Positions 46,672-57,600 of a stretch of DNA of 64,000 nucleotides are shown here, piece after piece. The position numbers and the translations under genes were made by a program. Below the pieces are notes generated by a model. That model saw nothing but the letters and a program-made list of their open reading frames with translations. It searched no databases and was not told the DNA's origin. Origin of the DNA: Grifola frondosa (taxonomy: Eukaryota > Basidiomycota > Agaricomycetes > Polyporales > Grifolaceae); assembly GCA_001683735.1 (NCBI GenBank), contig LUGG01000022.1:248001-312000 (forward strand). The letters are read 5' to 3'. Positions within the stretch are counted from its first letter, which is position 1. Every line of letters starts with the position of its first letter.

Positions 46672-48228
46672 TCAACGATACTCAGCTCCACAATCGCCAA
46701 TCGACGTAATAAGGTTTCTCCCATTCGACCGCTCTAGCACGGCATCAATGGCGGCTTTATCTTGGTCCGTCAAACGGAAGCTGAACACCTTGAAGTTGTC
46801 GTCAATGTGGTCCGAGACCCCGAGTCGGGCGCCTTCACATACCACTAAGTTGGATGCTCGGGGGAGCGGAAGAAAATGGCGTACCAATGATTACCGCCCC
46901 CACGAATGAATGGTTCAGCACCCAGCGCGTTGCAACATTTGCAATGCTCACGCCATCGTGCTTGTTACCAATTGAGCGCAGGACAGAAAGCAAGGTCTGG
47001 AATAGCGCCCAATCACCCCAGGCCTTGAGAATCATGTCAAGATACTGAGAAGAAGTGAGTCATTGAACTTGACAAATGCTGTCACGATGCTTTGCGAGCA
47101 TACCTTCCGCTGCGATGGGGTTAAATTGCCTGCATAAAGGTCAGGCTCAGGCTTGCCAAGCCATTGATCAGATAGAAAACCACCGCACTGAAGAAGAGGA
47201 GTAAATTCAGATATGTATGCAACAGCCATGGATTTGCTCACCAATGTGCCATATGTGAGCAGTTTCACATTATGCTTCCAGCAAACATCAGCCATGCCGA
47301 ACAGTGGTCGGATATCAACGAGAGAGAACTGTGTCGCAAAGAGCTCCATAATCAGTCGAAGTCCGTGAGCGTGGAACCATACGGGACTAACTTGAACCTG
47401 ATTCGACACAATGGAGCCAGGCCCGAGTTCGTTGCAGATCTCATCCATCCTCATCGAGTCAAAGTTGCACAATCCCAGTGCAGCAAATTTACCCTCATTC
47501 TGGAGATCCTGCAAGTGGTGAAGGGCTAGCAAGTAACCCTTATCGTCATAATCCTGCCAGTGAAACTGCACAGATATCGTGAATGGCATAATGTCTCTAC
47601 AATGAATTACGCTACCTGGAGTAGATCCACGGATTGTGTTTGCATTCGAATCAAGCGCTCTTGCACCGCGGCCTCGACCACTGCCCGAGTGGGCGATGTG
47701 GGCCTGAAGACGCACCACTTCGTCCCACCAAAGATCTGTTCAGGATGGGGGTGATTCTGCTTGAATTGTCCCTAAATGTTCAAAGATGGAAATGATTCGA
47801 TGGCGAGAAGATCAAAATAGTACCACTATCAGCTTACAAAGAGAATTTCCGAACTGCCATAATGGTCGGCTAGAAATCATGTGCGCGCCCCTCAGTGTCG
47901 TCAGAGCCTTTTATGTCTGGGAAGGAACATACCCTACATAGCATCGAAAAGTGTAAGTGACACCACACGTCATATAGGCTACGTGGCAAGAAGTGAAATA
48001 GCAATCATACCATGTCTATTGGGAGTTCATGAGTCTAATGGTTAGAACGAGCATTCCATGTTACTTACCAAATGCGGTATACCCATGTTCAGCATACTTC
48101 TCCATTTGCTGTCGCACCTTGGGAATCGGTGCACTGCCCCACGCGTTGCTGGAAAGCTGCCAGAGGCCTGTGAAGATGCGTGGGACAACAAACGGACCAA
48201 GACGGAAGGTTGTAGCCTCAGTCGACAT
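46672..48228 (-). CDS. aldo/keto reductase family protein
   Basis: NAD(P)H-dependent oxidoreductase with a TIM-barrel fold; substrate unknown. The start at 48228 gives MSTEATTFRLGPFVVPR, then IFTGLWQLSSNAWGSAP. The catalytic tetrad is visible: Asp in FDM, Tyr in ADHYGSSE, Lys in GGTKWCVF and His in LLQFHWQDYDD. Further landmarks: LGLCNFDSMRMDEI, NQVQFSLVDIRPL, KLLTYGTLCGGFLSDQWLG, SIANVATRWVLNH and ARLGVSDHIDDN, which binds the cofactor phosphate. The frame through FDM/A/DHYG requires an exon of one nucleotide at 47933 between introns 47934-48010 (77 nt) and 47870-47932 (63 nt). All other exons join without correction. Confidence 0.92.
47933..47933 (-). other. apparent 1-nt exon
   Basis: Minus-strand base G between an intron ending ...GCTATGTAG and an intron starting GTATGTTCC. 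It completes the Ala codon of the reductase motif D-M-A-D-H-Y. Flanking introns have normal length and sites. A lost G after ACATG (exon ACATGG) with a single 141-nt intron is the alternative. Confidence 0.5.
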
Positions 48229-49514
48229 TGCAGTACGACAATCCGGTAGAAACACGATCGGTGCAGTTCTTCTGCTCAGGGACTATTTAACAGAGTTACA
48301 CACAGATGGGGCTGGGACGGAATGACCGAAACTCCATGACAATTCAGGGGATCACCGGCATGCTGGACTTTAAATGGCTGACCGGTAGCTTGAATGGACT
48401 GATCCTCCGAATCTAATGTTGTCAGCTGCACAGGCCGATGTCAGCACGATTCAGAGAGAGCGCAAACAATTCGCAACCGACCTGGCAATTCAAGCTGTAC
48501 ATGTCTGTGCAGTGGTGATGCGATACTGTCAATGAGACGTGGTGCGCCACATGAATAACAGCTGAAAGATCTTGATGAATATCTCACACTAGAATAGCCG
48601 CCGCAAGTACCGGTTATTTATTTAGTTACCAGCTTCGACTAGATCAGCGGTCAACTTCAATATTTAACGTACGTGTGTTCAGAGGTGTTCATGCGCAGAT
48701 ATCATGTATCGAAATAAGCAATCGCAATGTGTGACCCACAGCCCCGTGATAGAGGCAGATGTCCATAAACTGCGAACTAACAATCGGGATGACGGAACTC
48801 GCCTAGTATTCGGTTTCCAATCGTGTCACGCGTCACCATCGATATGGTAGTATACACGTTCAATAAGTACAGTGGTTTCCAGCTGCGCGCGCAGACAATG
48901 ATGTTTACGGTTAGGCCGATTCCGAGTTTACGCTGGTGCAGTGCGCGTTGATGTGTTCGAGTGTGCTCTGTAGGGCTAAATTGAGATGGTGAACATGTAC
49001 CTGAATCGTCTACCTCCTTGTGCGGTAGCCTGAAGGTTGCGCGTTGCTCGGAAAGGATGATTGCCTCCGATTCGAATACTGTGCTCCTCCAATGGGGAGT
49101 CGTTCCAAGGTAGGCCGAGCATCGTAAATTTTATTGAGGTGGCTGACATCGCGCTCAGCGGTCCGAGTTATGCACGGCTGCAAATATCCGATCAGCGAAA
49201 AAAATATGCGCACCGGTTTGCCAACATGGTCACGCAGTAACTCGGTGCAGCCAGTCGGAGACGCGCCTCCATATCTGTGGCCGATGTTGACAGCGGGAGA
49301 TGTGTGACGCTGGTTCCATGGTTTCAGTTCGACACACCAGTTCGGCACCTGGACAAGGGTTCCTGACACGTTCCTCGATCGACAGTAAGTCAGAAGTGCA
49401 ATGGGACCATTTGAGGACTTCACGATAGGTGTCCGGACATCAACAGATTGACCGGACTATAGATAAAACCCACTCGCATTGTACTCCATTCATCTCATAC
49501 ACCGTCCCATTGAC
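48229..49514. other. divergent intergenic region
   Basis: About 1.3 kb between the reductase start and the next gene. A minus frame at 49010-49423 (137 codons) has no motif I recognise. Nothing else seen. Confidence 0.45.
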
Positions 49515-50237
49515 ATGCCTGCCCCGGAAAGCACTCGCGACTCGCGACCTGCCCTCGGTCATGTGTCAGTACCCTTGCGTTCTCCCCAACAGAAAGGCTG
49601 ACATTTTTTGATATAGCAGCCTCATGGTCGACAGCCTCATTGCAAATACAAAATTGGATGAGCAAGCATATAGTCATTATCTCTGTGAAGGCGCTTTACT
49701 GACCAATGGGCACTGCTTAGTCTTCGAGCGATTGTGCGGACCACTCTGGCCACCACGCCACCGTATGTCGCCGCGGCGTTCACTTCAGCCGCCAGACGTC
49801 GTCTGGAAAAGTCGAACATGGCCGCAGGCCCCATTGGAGCAGAGCTTTTTGCCAAGATACCAATCACGGGGCTGTCCATTCCCACACCAGAGCTTCACGA
49901 TACGCTGAAGCAGGCCCGCGCACTGTATGGCGCTGGAATGGGCTTATCCAGCCTCGGCGTGCTCACCGATATCGTGAGGGCGACTATCGGCGCCCGCTGG
50001 GAGGAGAACGGGGAGATGGACAACTCCCTCGCGGCGATCGATCTCGACATCACGCAAGCTATCCAAAGCTCGAAGGAGGAAATGGATAGCGGGCGTATCA
50101 CCGACCTGCCGGCAGCCCGAACAACGGTAGCTCGGCTGCACGCTGGGCTTATTGACAGTAGTGCGGACGCGAAGACATGGGGCTGTGATCCTCCATTCGA
50201 GCAGGCTACCATAAGCGTCGAATACTGGAAATTGTAG
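49515..50237 (+). CDS. small conserved basidiomycete protein of unknown function
   Basis: Exon 1 starts at 49515 (MPAPESTRDSRPALGHV). An intron leads to SLMVDSLIANTKLD. A GC-AG intron (49662-49720) then leads to DLRAIVRTTLATTPPYVAAA, FTSAARRRLEKS, KIPITGLSIPTPELHDTL, ARALYGAGMGLSSLGVLTDI and GARWEENGEMDNSLAAID. The C-terminus is DITQAIQSSKEEMDSGR, ARTTVARLHAGLIDSS and ISVEYWKL. The Gly/Ala-rich stretch around GAGMGLSSLGVLTDIV could be a membrane-associated helix; the rest is amphipathic. I recognise this as a recurring mushroom hypothetical protein but know of no function. Confidence 0.65.
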
Positions 50238-51735
50238 CCGTGAAAGACTTGTGGGATAAATGAAGGCGCACGTCTTGATCCGGGCCGTTAGAGGGGACTC
50301 CTTACAATATGATCACTGATATCGCACAAGTCCGGCCTTTACAAAGGATGCCGAAAGGGAGGGCAGGTAGATTAGAGTACGTGAAGTAATCTTGGCCAAA
50401 ATGATACGGGTGCAATTTTGTAATCGCCGAAGCACGGCAGTCCTCGTCCAAGTCATGGCCCGTAGTTATCGGCTCCAGGCCAAAAGAGTTACATGAAAAG
50501 TGACTTCCATAAAAGAATATACGTTGTTCTGAATGCAAAGGCGTTGAAATCTAGAAGCAACGTCAGATGGGTACACGTGGAACTTTTCGCCACTTACGAT
50601 GCCTTCATACATTTGGAGCTACGGAAAAAATTTGCTTATAGTTCCCTCTTCCGGCATGGATTTTCCTTTGAAAGACGAACCGCTCAGAGCATATAGCAGA
50701 ACTCTCCGGATAGGAACGATTGTGGAGCATCAAAACATGTTGTCCCTTCTGGCCTTAATACATGAAAAATAGCTCGCAAGCACATCGTGCTCCCAGATAG
50801 GTAATCAGGCATGCGATGAGAGACTGCCCTCGTTCCCTTCGGAGTTTTTACACCGAAGCCAAGACATGGCTCGTAAACTGTTGTCCAAGCTCAGCGCTCG
50901 CGCACAGCATCCAATGGTGACAACCGTGATTCTCGGCGTTATTCACTATCTGAGGGACGACCTCGACATCATGCTCGTGGACCTTCTTGTCGATCGTTGC
51001 AAGCCCCTCGACTGTCGAGGGGTGTCAAGTAGGAGCCATGTCACGCCTTGGTCAAGTCTTTTCGAGTGTTGAGGATCATCATCATGCACAGCTGCATTCA
51101 ATAGTATAGCAGGTGATAGTTTGACAGCGCACCGTGAAAATGTAGGTCCGGCGTACCTTACGGAATTTTGTTTGAAGCTCACGCCAAAGTTGAAATATCC
51201 GCGGCGCCGGCGGTGCTCTGAGTACAGTTCGCACCTTAGGATTCAGGGGCCAATGGTATGGTGCCACAGCCCCATCGAACAATAGCAAAACTTGGGGTCA
51301 AGGTGTTCGCCGTTGTAGACAAGTACTGTGATGGATATGCCTCCTTGTATCCGTCCAACATAGATGGCAGAGCAGCAGTCTTTCAGATAATCGTGCGAAA
51401 TGAGAGTCTCAGAAATGTCGATAAGTGTATTTCGATATCCCAGAACAGAAAGTCATTCAGAAATGCAACGCCGGAGCGGTGTCTCAACGGTATCTTGTGG
51501 CCTCGGTGAGAGGAAGGACAACTTGACGCTGGGAAGAGCTCAAGACCACGTGTCAGCCGAGAGCTAGCCGAGAGGGTATTTTGCACAGCCGCCCCCACCC
51601 AGCCGTCAGCTGCCGCCAGCCGCTTTCACCCAGCCGCTCTCCTCTTCCCAGCACCGCAGCAGGCTGCATATATTTCTCCTCTCTTCCATAACATAACATC
51701 CTCATATCCTTATTTTTTACTCTCGTTCTTGCACA
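50238..51735. other. intergenic spacer
   Basis: Only short frames without motifs (for example 50866-51072). A proline-codon-rich stretch at 51590-51650 is a short CAGCCGC-type direct repeat. The right end is the promoter of the next gene. Confidence 0.5.
51669..51675 (+). promoter_or_regulatory. TATA box
   Basis: TATATTT followed by a CT-rich leader, 61 bp before the ATG at 51736. Consistent with a strongly expressed secreted-protein gene. Confidence 0.4.
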
Positions 51736-52727
51736 ATGTACATGAAAAGATTTGCTCTTACCGCCGTGATTGCTGCTGGGCTACAGCTCTCTTCGGCTCA
51801 GACGTAAGTAACTTACATCACACTGTCAAATCTGGCTAGAACTAACGACCATATGCGTCCTTTACAACCTCCGCAGGATCTCTTCCCAGTGCCAGTCTGC
51901 GCTGACAACGGTCGTGGGTTCAAGCGATGCGACCTGCCTGAATGCCCAGGCCCTGATCGGCATGTTCTTGGTGTCGTCGTCAGCGTCGGTCGTGCCAAAC
52001 ATCAACACTTGGCTGACGGGTCTCTGCAAGCAGCCTGCTTGCACCAACGCCACTCTTGCGGCCATTGTTACCAATGTCACCGCGGGCTGCTCCACAGAGC
52101 TCAGTTCGCTGGGCCTTTCCAACGCCAGCGCCGGCGAGATCACAACAATTATTCAAACCGCGTACCCCACTGTGCGACAGATTGCTTGCCTGTCTGAGTA
52201 AGCCGCAGTCATAATATCATTGGTCCAATTGTTTCATGACATCTTTTGTTTCAGCTCCTCCACCAATACCCTGTGTGTTACGGAGACGCTCAACAACATC
52301 CAGACTTACACAGGCAACTTGTCCATATCCAACATCGAGGCGATCGCTAGCCAGGCTGCTAACGGTACCTTCCCCTCCGTGCCGAGCAATGTGACCTGCA
52401 CGGACTGCACCAAGCAGGCGCTGAACATTTTCAAGCAGGACTTCCCTGATCTCCTCACGTCCTCGGTGCAAAGTACCATCTCGTCCACATGCGGGGCTAG
52501 TTTCACCGGTGAGCGCTACAGACCGGAAACTGTGCAGCACGTAATCTGATGAAAACCTGCAAAAAGATGGCGCAGAGCCGTCCACTGTCACTGAGCTGGC
52601 CAGCAACAGCACGGCCACCTCTACAGGCACGTCGAATGGAGCGTCCGCCATATCTGTCGGACCCATTGTCGCCGTCGGGATCACGTCCCTTCTCGCTGTG
52701 ACGTCAGCGTTCGCCCTGCTTGCTTAG
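51736..52727 (+). CDS. GPI-anchored-type secreted Cys-rich protein (DUF7729-like)
   Basis: The signal peptide MYMKRFALTAVIAAGLQLSS is followed after an intron by two similar Cys-rich units. The first includes SSQCQSALTTVVGSSDATC, GLCKQPACTNATLAAIV and AGCSTELSSLGLSNAS. The second includes NTLCVTETLNNIQTYTG, NVTCTDCTKQALNIFKQ and SSTCGASF. A Ser/Thr-rich spacer and a hydrophobic C-terminus (VGPIVAVGITSLLAVTSAF) fit GPI attachment at the plasma membrane or wall. Four exons splice cleanly; the stop is at 52725-52727. Such proteins are common and abundant in mushrooms, but their role is unknown. The family label is from memory of the pattern. Confidence 0.8.
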
Positions 52728-53127
52728 TGACTTGAACCTTGGACACCATCACGCACGGACATCTCTATGTTGCAGTCTGTATCATTTAGTATACAATGGA
52801 CACTTTCATTGCGCAATTTATCTTTTTACATCGCGCCCATATGTTAGTTCGACGCTGTTAGCGATCTGTCAGATGGTTGCCCGAGCTGCTTGTCTGTCTA
52901 AGTTCTTCCCAAAACAGGGTACATGGTTCTGATATGGATGGCTGAACAATGGTAAGTAACCACTACTACTGCCTGGTTTAATGGAGGAATGATACACTGA
53001 TACACTGGTCCCAAAGGAAAAAATCCTATGAATAAGCAAACCAAAAAACAACTAAGAAGTCACTAGTCATGATCGATACAGTCGATGTTGCAGCGGGCCC
53101 CGTCTGCGCACTGCTCACATGATACGG
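52728..53127. other. intergenic spacer between convergent genes
   Basis: 3' flanks of both neighbours; nothing recognisable. Confidence 0.6.
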
Positions 53128-54582
53128 TCAGCATTCTGTGCGAGGTTGGAACGGGAACTTCAGTTGGCCGGTCGAGTTGTATATGCCGTATCCGGGCTCC
53201 TGGTTGTCCGAATATATGTGCGCGAACCACCCCACGCCGCCACCTTCAACTACCTTAAGGTCCTCACAGTGCTCATCGAGGAGAATGAAGTAGCCCTGCG
53301 GATGACGTCAGCGGAATCAGCGGAGCGGTGCGCAAAAATATGGTGGAAGACATACGTGCTCGTTGTGGACGTCGGCGACCGCATCGGGGCTGTTGGGTTG
53401 TACGCTCGGCGAAGTGACAGATGGCCAGCCGTTCTATAGGCAAATGACTGTTGGTGAGATGAAACGAAGTGGTGCGAGAGACGATCTTTACCTCATCAAA
53501 GTACATTTTCTTACCATCGCCGTGCTCGATGAACCAGTCTAAGTCGGTCAGAACGAGAGGCCATGCCTTGTCCGCTGAACAGCCACATTAGAATATCAGT
53601 GGCAGACGAATTCCGAGCTGCTACACACAGGTTGAAGCATTCTGGGAAAAGAAGGGCAGCATGTGAATATTGATGGAGTCGATCGCGTTCAGCACGTCCT
53701 GCGCTCCGCCGCGCTCCTGGTAGCCGTAGGCGAGCTCACTGACAGTAACAGGGATGTTCAAGCTCGACAAGTTTGCCTTCGCAAGGATGACCTGCTCCGC
53801 AAGCTCTGCATGGGGCAACACATCGTCGAAGAGAGGCTCGGAACCGAACTGTAGCACGCGTGTGACGAATTTGGCTAATGGATTTGCATGAAGCGCAGCA
53901 AGAAGCGTGTCTCTCCTGCTCTCCCATATGTCACTTCCATCGAATCCGAACTGTAGTAAGAGAATAACAGCCATGAGGATAGAAGAACAGCTCGCCGTAA
54001 AGCGTGCGACTGACCCAAATCAATGCATGTACTCCGAGATCTGAGAATATCACGATGAATCTGATAAGCAATATAATACACACAGAGACCTACTATTTGT
54101 CCAGGCTGCATGGACAATATCGTCACTTTGAATAAATTAACTGTGGCACGAGAATTCACAGAAGGGTGGTGGCTCACTAGAATCCATCGCGATCGCAAGC
54201 CCCGTAGAGGCGCACGTAACGTGAATTGAAATGATTCCGAATATCCTTAAATTCGCTCACGAGCTGCTCACGGCTCTGGCCTAAACACAGGTATCAGACA
54301 GGGCGAACACGTTGAAAAAACAGCACAATTACATGCAGTGACTTCATAGCTGAACCCCACGAAAGCGTACTCTGTGCCTGCATCACACCACCAATTGGTA
54401 TTGTCCAACGGCATGTTCAGCGGCTTCATGAAGTCTAATGCGGGGAAACAAAACGGTGCCGGGGATGCGAGGGCATTAGCTTGGTTGTGATTGTGGGGCT
54501 GTTCACCTTTCTCCAAGGGGATGGCATCGCTGAGACGAAGTAGCAATAAAACGACGGCAGATAGCAGCGCTGAGAGTACCAT
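53128..54582 (-). CDS. glycoside hydrolase family 17 protein (1,3-beta-glucanase/glucanosyltransferase)
   Basis: Secreted or wall-bound enzyme that cuts or re-joins beta-1,3-glucan. The start at 54582 opens a signal peptide (MVLSALLSAVVLLLLRLSD). GH17 landmarks: TEYAFVGFSYEVTAC, FGFDGSDIWESRRDTLLA, VLQFGSEPLFDDVLPHA (acid/base Glu), SLNIPVTVSELAYGYQ and INIHMLPFFSQNAS. The nucleophile Glu is the last residue of YFDE, joined by an intron to NGWPSVTSPSVQPNSPD. The end is VEGGGVGWFAHIYSDNQE, PGYGIYN, then KFPFQPRTEC. About seven exons; no correction needed. It resembles Bgl2/Scw-type fungal wall-remodelling enzymes more than plant defence glucanases. It starts 46 bp after the stop of the upstream same-strand gene. 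Confidence 0.92.
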
Positions 54583-54627
54583 GGCGGGATTAAAGGGACT
54601 AGAGGAACCTGCCCGCAGCCAGAATGA

Positions 54628-54635
54628 CTTATATA
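54628..54635 (-). promoter_or_regulatory. TATA box of the GH17 gene overlapping the upstream stop codon
   Basis: On the minus strand TATATAAG lies 45 bp before the GH17 ATG. Its TAA at 54631-54629 is the stop codon of the DUF4045-gelsolin reading frame (D-P-I-stop). The position suits a TATA box with a very short leader. Confidence 0.5.
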
Positions 54636-57600
54636 GGATCGGAGAAACCAGCGTCAGGGCATGGCGAAGCCCAAGAAAGTAGACGTGCCATCAGAATAAA
54701 AGCGACGCTGCCAGTACCAGGTGACAAGCCAGGAGGTATTCGCTTTAACACCGAGTGCAGGCTAGCCTGGGCTGTCCCGCCGATGAGGCTGACAAGCCTG
54801 CCGTCGACTGTTCCTAATGCACCAATACTTGGATCATATCGAGCGAGCTCAGATAGAGCGCTGCAACGGTACTCCAGACGCAGTTTCGAGAACAAATCTG
54901 TTGAACAAAGGAAGAGGTTATCCGAATGCAAGAAGATTTGGCCCACATGGGTCTGCTTCCGTGCAATCATAGAAGAACGAGATCGCAGTAGTCATCGATC
55001 ACGCGCGGCGGGTAGCCGATCACCACCAATGGATTAATGAGCTGGAAACCCCCTTGAAAAATTGAGCATTTACTTATACAGAATACGGTTTCGAATGGAA
55101 GCACGATGCCATAGAATATAAGGACAACATCGGCCCGGGTATCGAGACGATCCTAATCTCAGCATAAAATACGGTCAGTTCAGAAGTGAGGTGTCGAGGC
55201 CCAGAGGGAGCATTGTAGGATCGTGCAGGACAGCCTTCTCCCACGAAGTTTTCTGCAGCTTGAAGGAGGTCAGATGAATAAGTAGAATACAGGTCGAGAT
55301 GACTGACGTGTTCAACGGCTTCTGAAGCCGGCACGAGGTTCATGTGATCTGGGATATTTCCTCCATTCTTCGAGCATCTCAATAAACGGTGCTAGAGTAT
55401 ACAGTGAGTAAACTTACTAGCTGCGCTTCATCAAGATCGCGGAAGTTCAGTCTCAGGTCGGTCGGAATCCGCGTAGGCAGAATTAGAGCGTGCACTGTGG
55501 GTGTGAATGGTTTCGTTGACGCAGATCGCTTTGATAACTCCTATGGGAAAAATATGTGAGAACAACGAACAACCTCAGGATGCGTACAACAACACACTTC
55601 TGCGGTAAAAAGTGCCAACTTGATATCTTGACGTTTGGCCCGGGCTTCACTACCAACGAGAACGAATAGTTCCCAAACACAATCAATGATGTACACAGAC
55701 TCGTTCAACGTTGGTTGATGTGACAAAGATGGCACCGTATGCACCTATAGATAAGAACATTTCAAGTCATGTATGCAAAAGCAACATATGCAGACTTACG
55801 GCTCCATTACCCTGTTGGACGTCCACACGCCACACGCGTGGCTCTGTGGACGGCGTAGACGGTCTCCATTTCCAGTAGTCTGCCTTGGCATATTCGCCGT
55901 CGCCGAGGATCATCCAAAACATTTCGTCGTCATCACTTAAGCCCTCTGTAAGCTCCAATATATTAGTTCCAGATGACGCAGTGCCTGTGCATATGCAAGC
56001 GCCGCTCGCCGTTCGTTTTCCACAGAACCGCACCCGTACCAGACATAAAAGGTGTCGAGTAGAGACATACAATAGCTGAAGCCCGAGCACAGGTTCTTGA
56101 TACTCTAAAAGCCCGTTAATGTCAGACCACCGTGTTTGAAAGGACAAGCAGTCTTCACTCACCAGATCGAGCTCGTCAATGTACGTAGCTCCGCCCAAGT
56201 AGCGTACGAGGTGCATCACGGTATTTTCTGGAGTCCAGTGTGCACGCGTTCCCTGTCCTCACAATGAGCATCCATGTCCAGCGTGACAAGTACGCTCGTC
56301 ATACCTGACGTATGGCGAGTTGACCTCCTAGCACGAATACAAGCTCAGACGGCTCGCAATACTGATGCACAGTAATCTGTAAATACAGTTTACTTCAGTG
56401 TTCGCCCAAAAATATGCCAGGAATTGAACACGAACCAGAGCTGTACCATACCGCCTAGCCAGCTCTTGCAGCTTGCGTGTCTCCCGCTCCCCCGCCTGCG
56501 ACCGACGCCCATGCCATGCCCATACTTTCGTCGCGACAAGGCCACTTGACCTCGTCTTGGCACGATGTATAACCGCGAGTACTTCGGTATCGTAGAAAAC
56601 GTGCGTGTCACGTGGTATAGCCAACGCGGTACTGGCAATGATGGACATCACCTCCACCGAGATGGTCTGCACATCCTGCTCGGGAGTAGGCTTATGCGTG
56701 TTTAGAAGAGCATCGACATCTATGACGGGTAGCGGCTCATCAACATCGTCTGTTCACACAAATCAGACAAACAGTATCAAATCACAAGCGAAAGCACACA
56801 CCGATGTGGATGAGTTCGGGCTGAGCCTCAATAACAGGTTCAATTTTCTCAGAGTTCTCAGAGGGGCTAACGGGGACATTCTCATTCTCCTTAAGAGCTT
56901 GTTCATCAACTTCATGTACAGTCTCGATCGCTACGACAGGAGCGGCTGCTGCCCGCGACAGTGTGCCCGCTGGGGAAGATATCGGTGTCTTCTCTTCCTC
57001 CAACGGCGGCATCATAATAGCAGAGTACTTCTCGTAGCTGGATCTGCGCTTCTCAGCCTGGGAACCTGGGTGTGGCGCACCGTTCCTTGGGCCCCAGTTC
57101 GCGACCAAGGACTTGACATTCGGAGGGGAGTCCTCTTCGTCATTGCTCTGTTGCCCGTCCTGTAGCTGTTCGCGAGCAACCTGAGGGCTGGTGGGCTCTG
57201 CAATTGGAGAATCACGAAGGACATCGTGAAATGTTTGTGCTACATCCATGACCGTTGCGCGGTTCCCAGTGCTGGGTATTCGAACGTGCCGACTGGGTGT
57301 CGGCGGCGAGATTTCCGCGTTCTGCACAGGGGATTCGACAGCGGGGACCACTAAACCCAAACCTGTAACACGACGGATGGGAGCTTCGTTCTGATCAGCG
57401 GACGGCGATAGTTTGCTTGGGATAACCGGCCTTGATGTCGAGAAAGATAGAGGTGCGTCCCTTGTTATAAAAGCGTCTTGCGAAGCTACTGGAGGCCTTT
57501 GAGGGACGTGTATATTTGCAGCTGGCAACGAGCCATCCGCCGGATTGATCGTCTGCGGCGCTCCAACCGACACAGAGATATCATGGTTTTCTGCAGTGTA

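Noticed and set aside
49010..49423. 137-codon minus frame
   Set aside because: No recognisable motif and no splice or promoter context.
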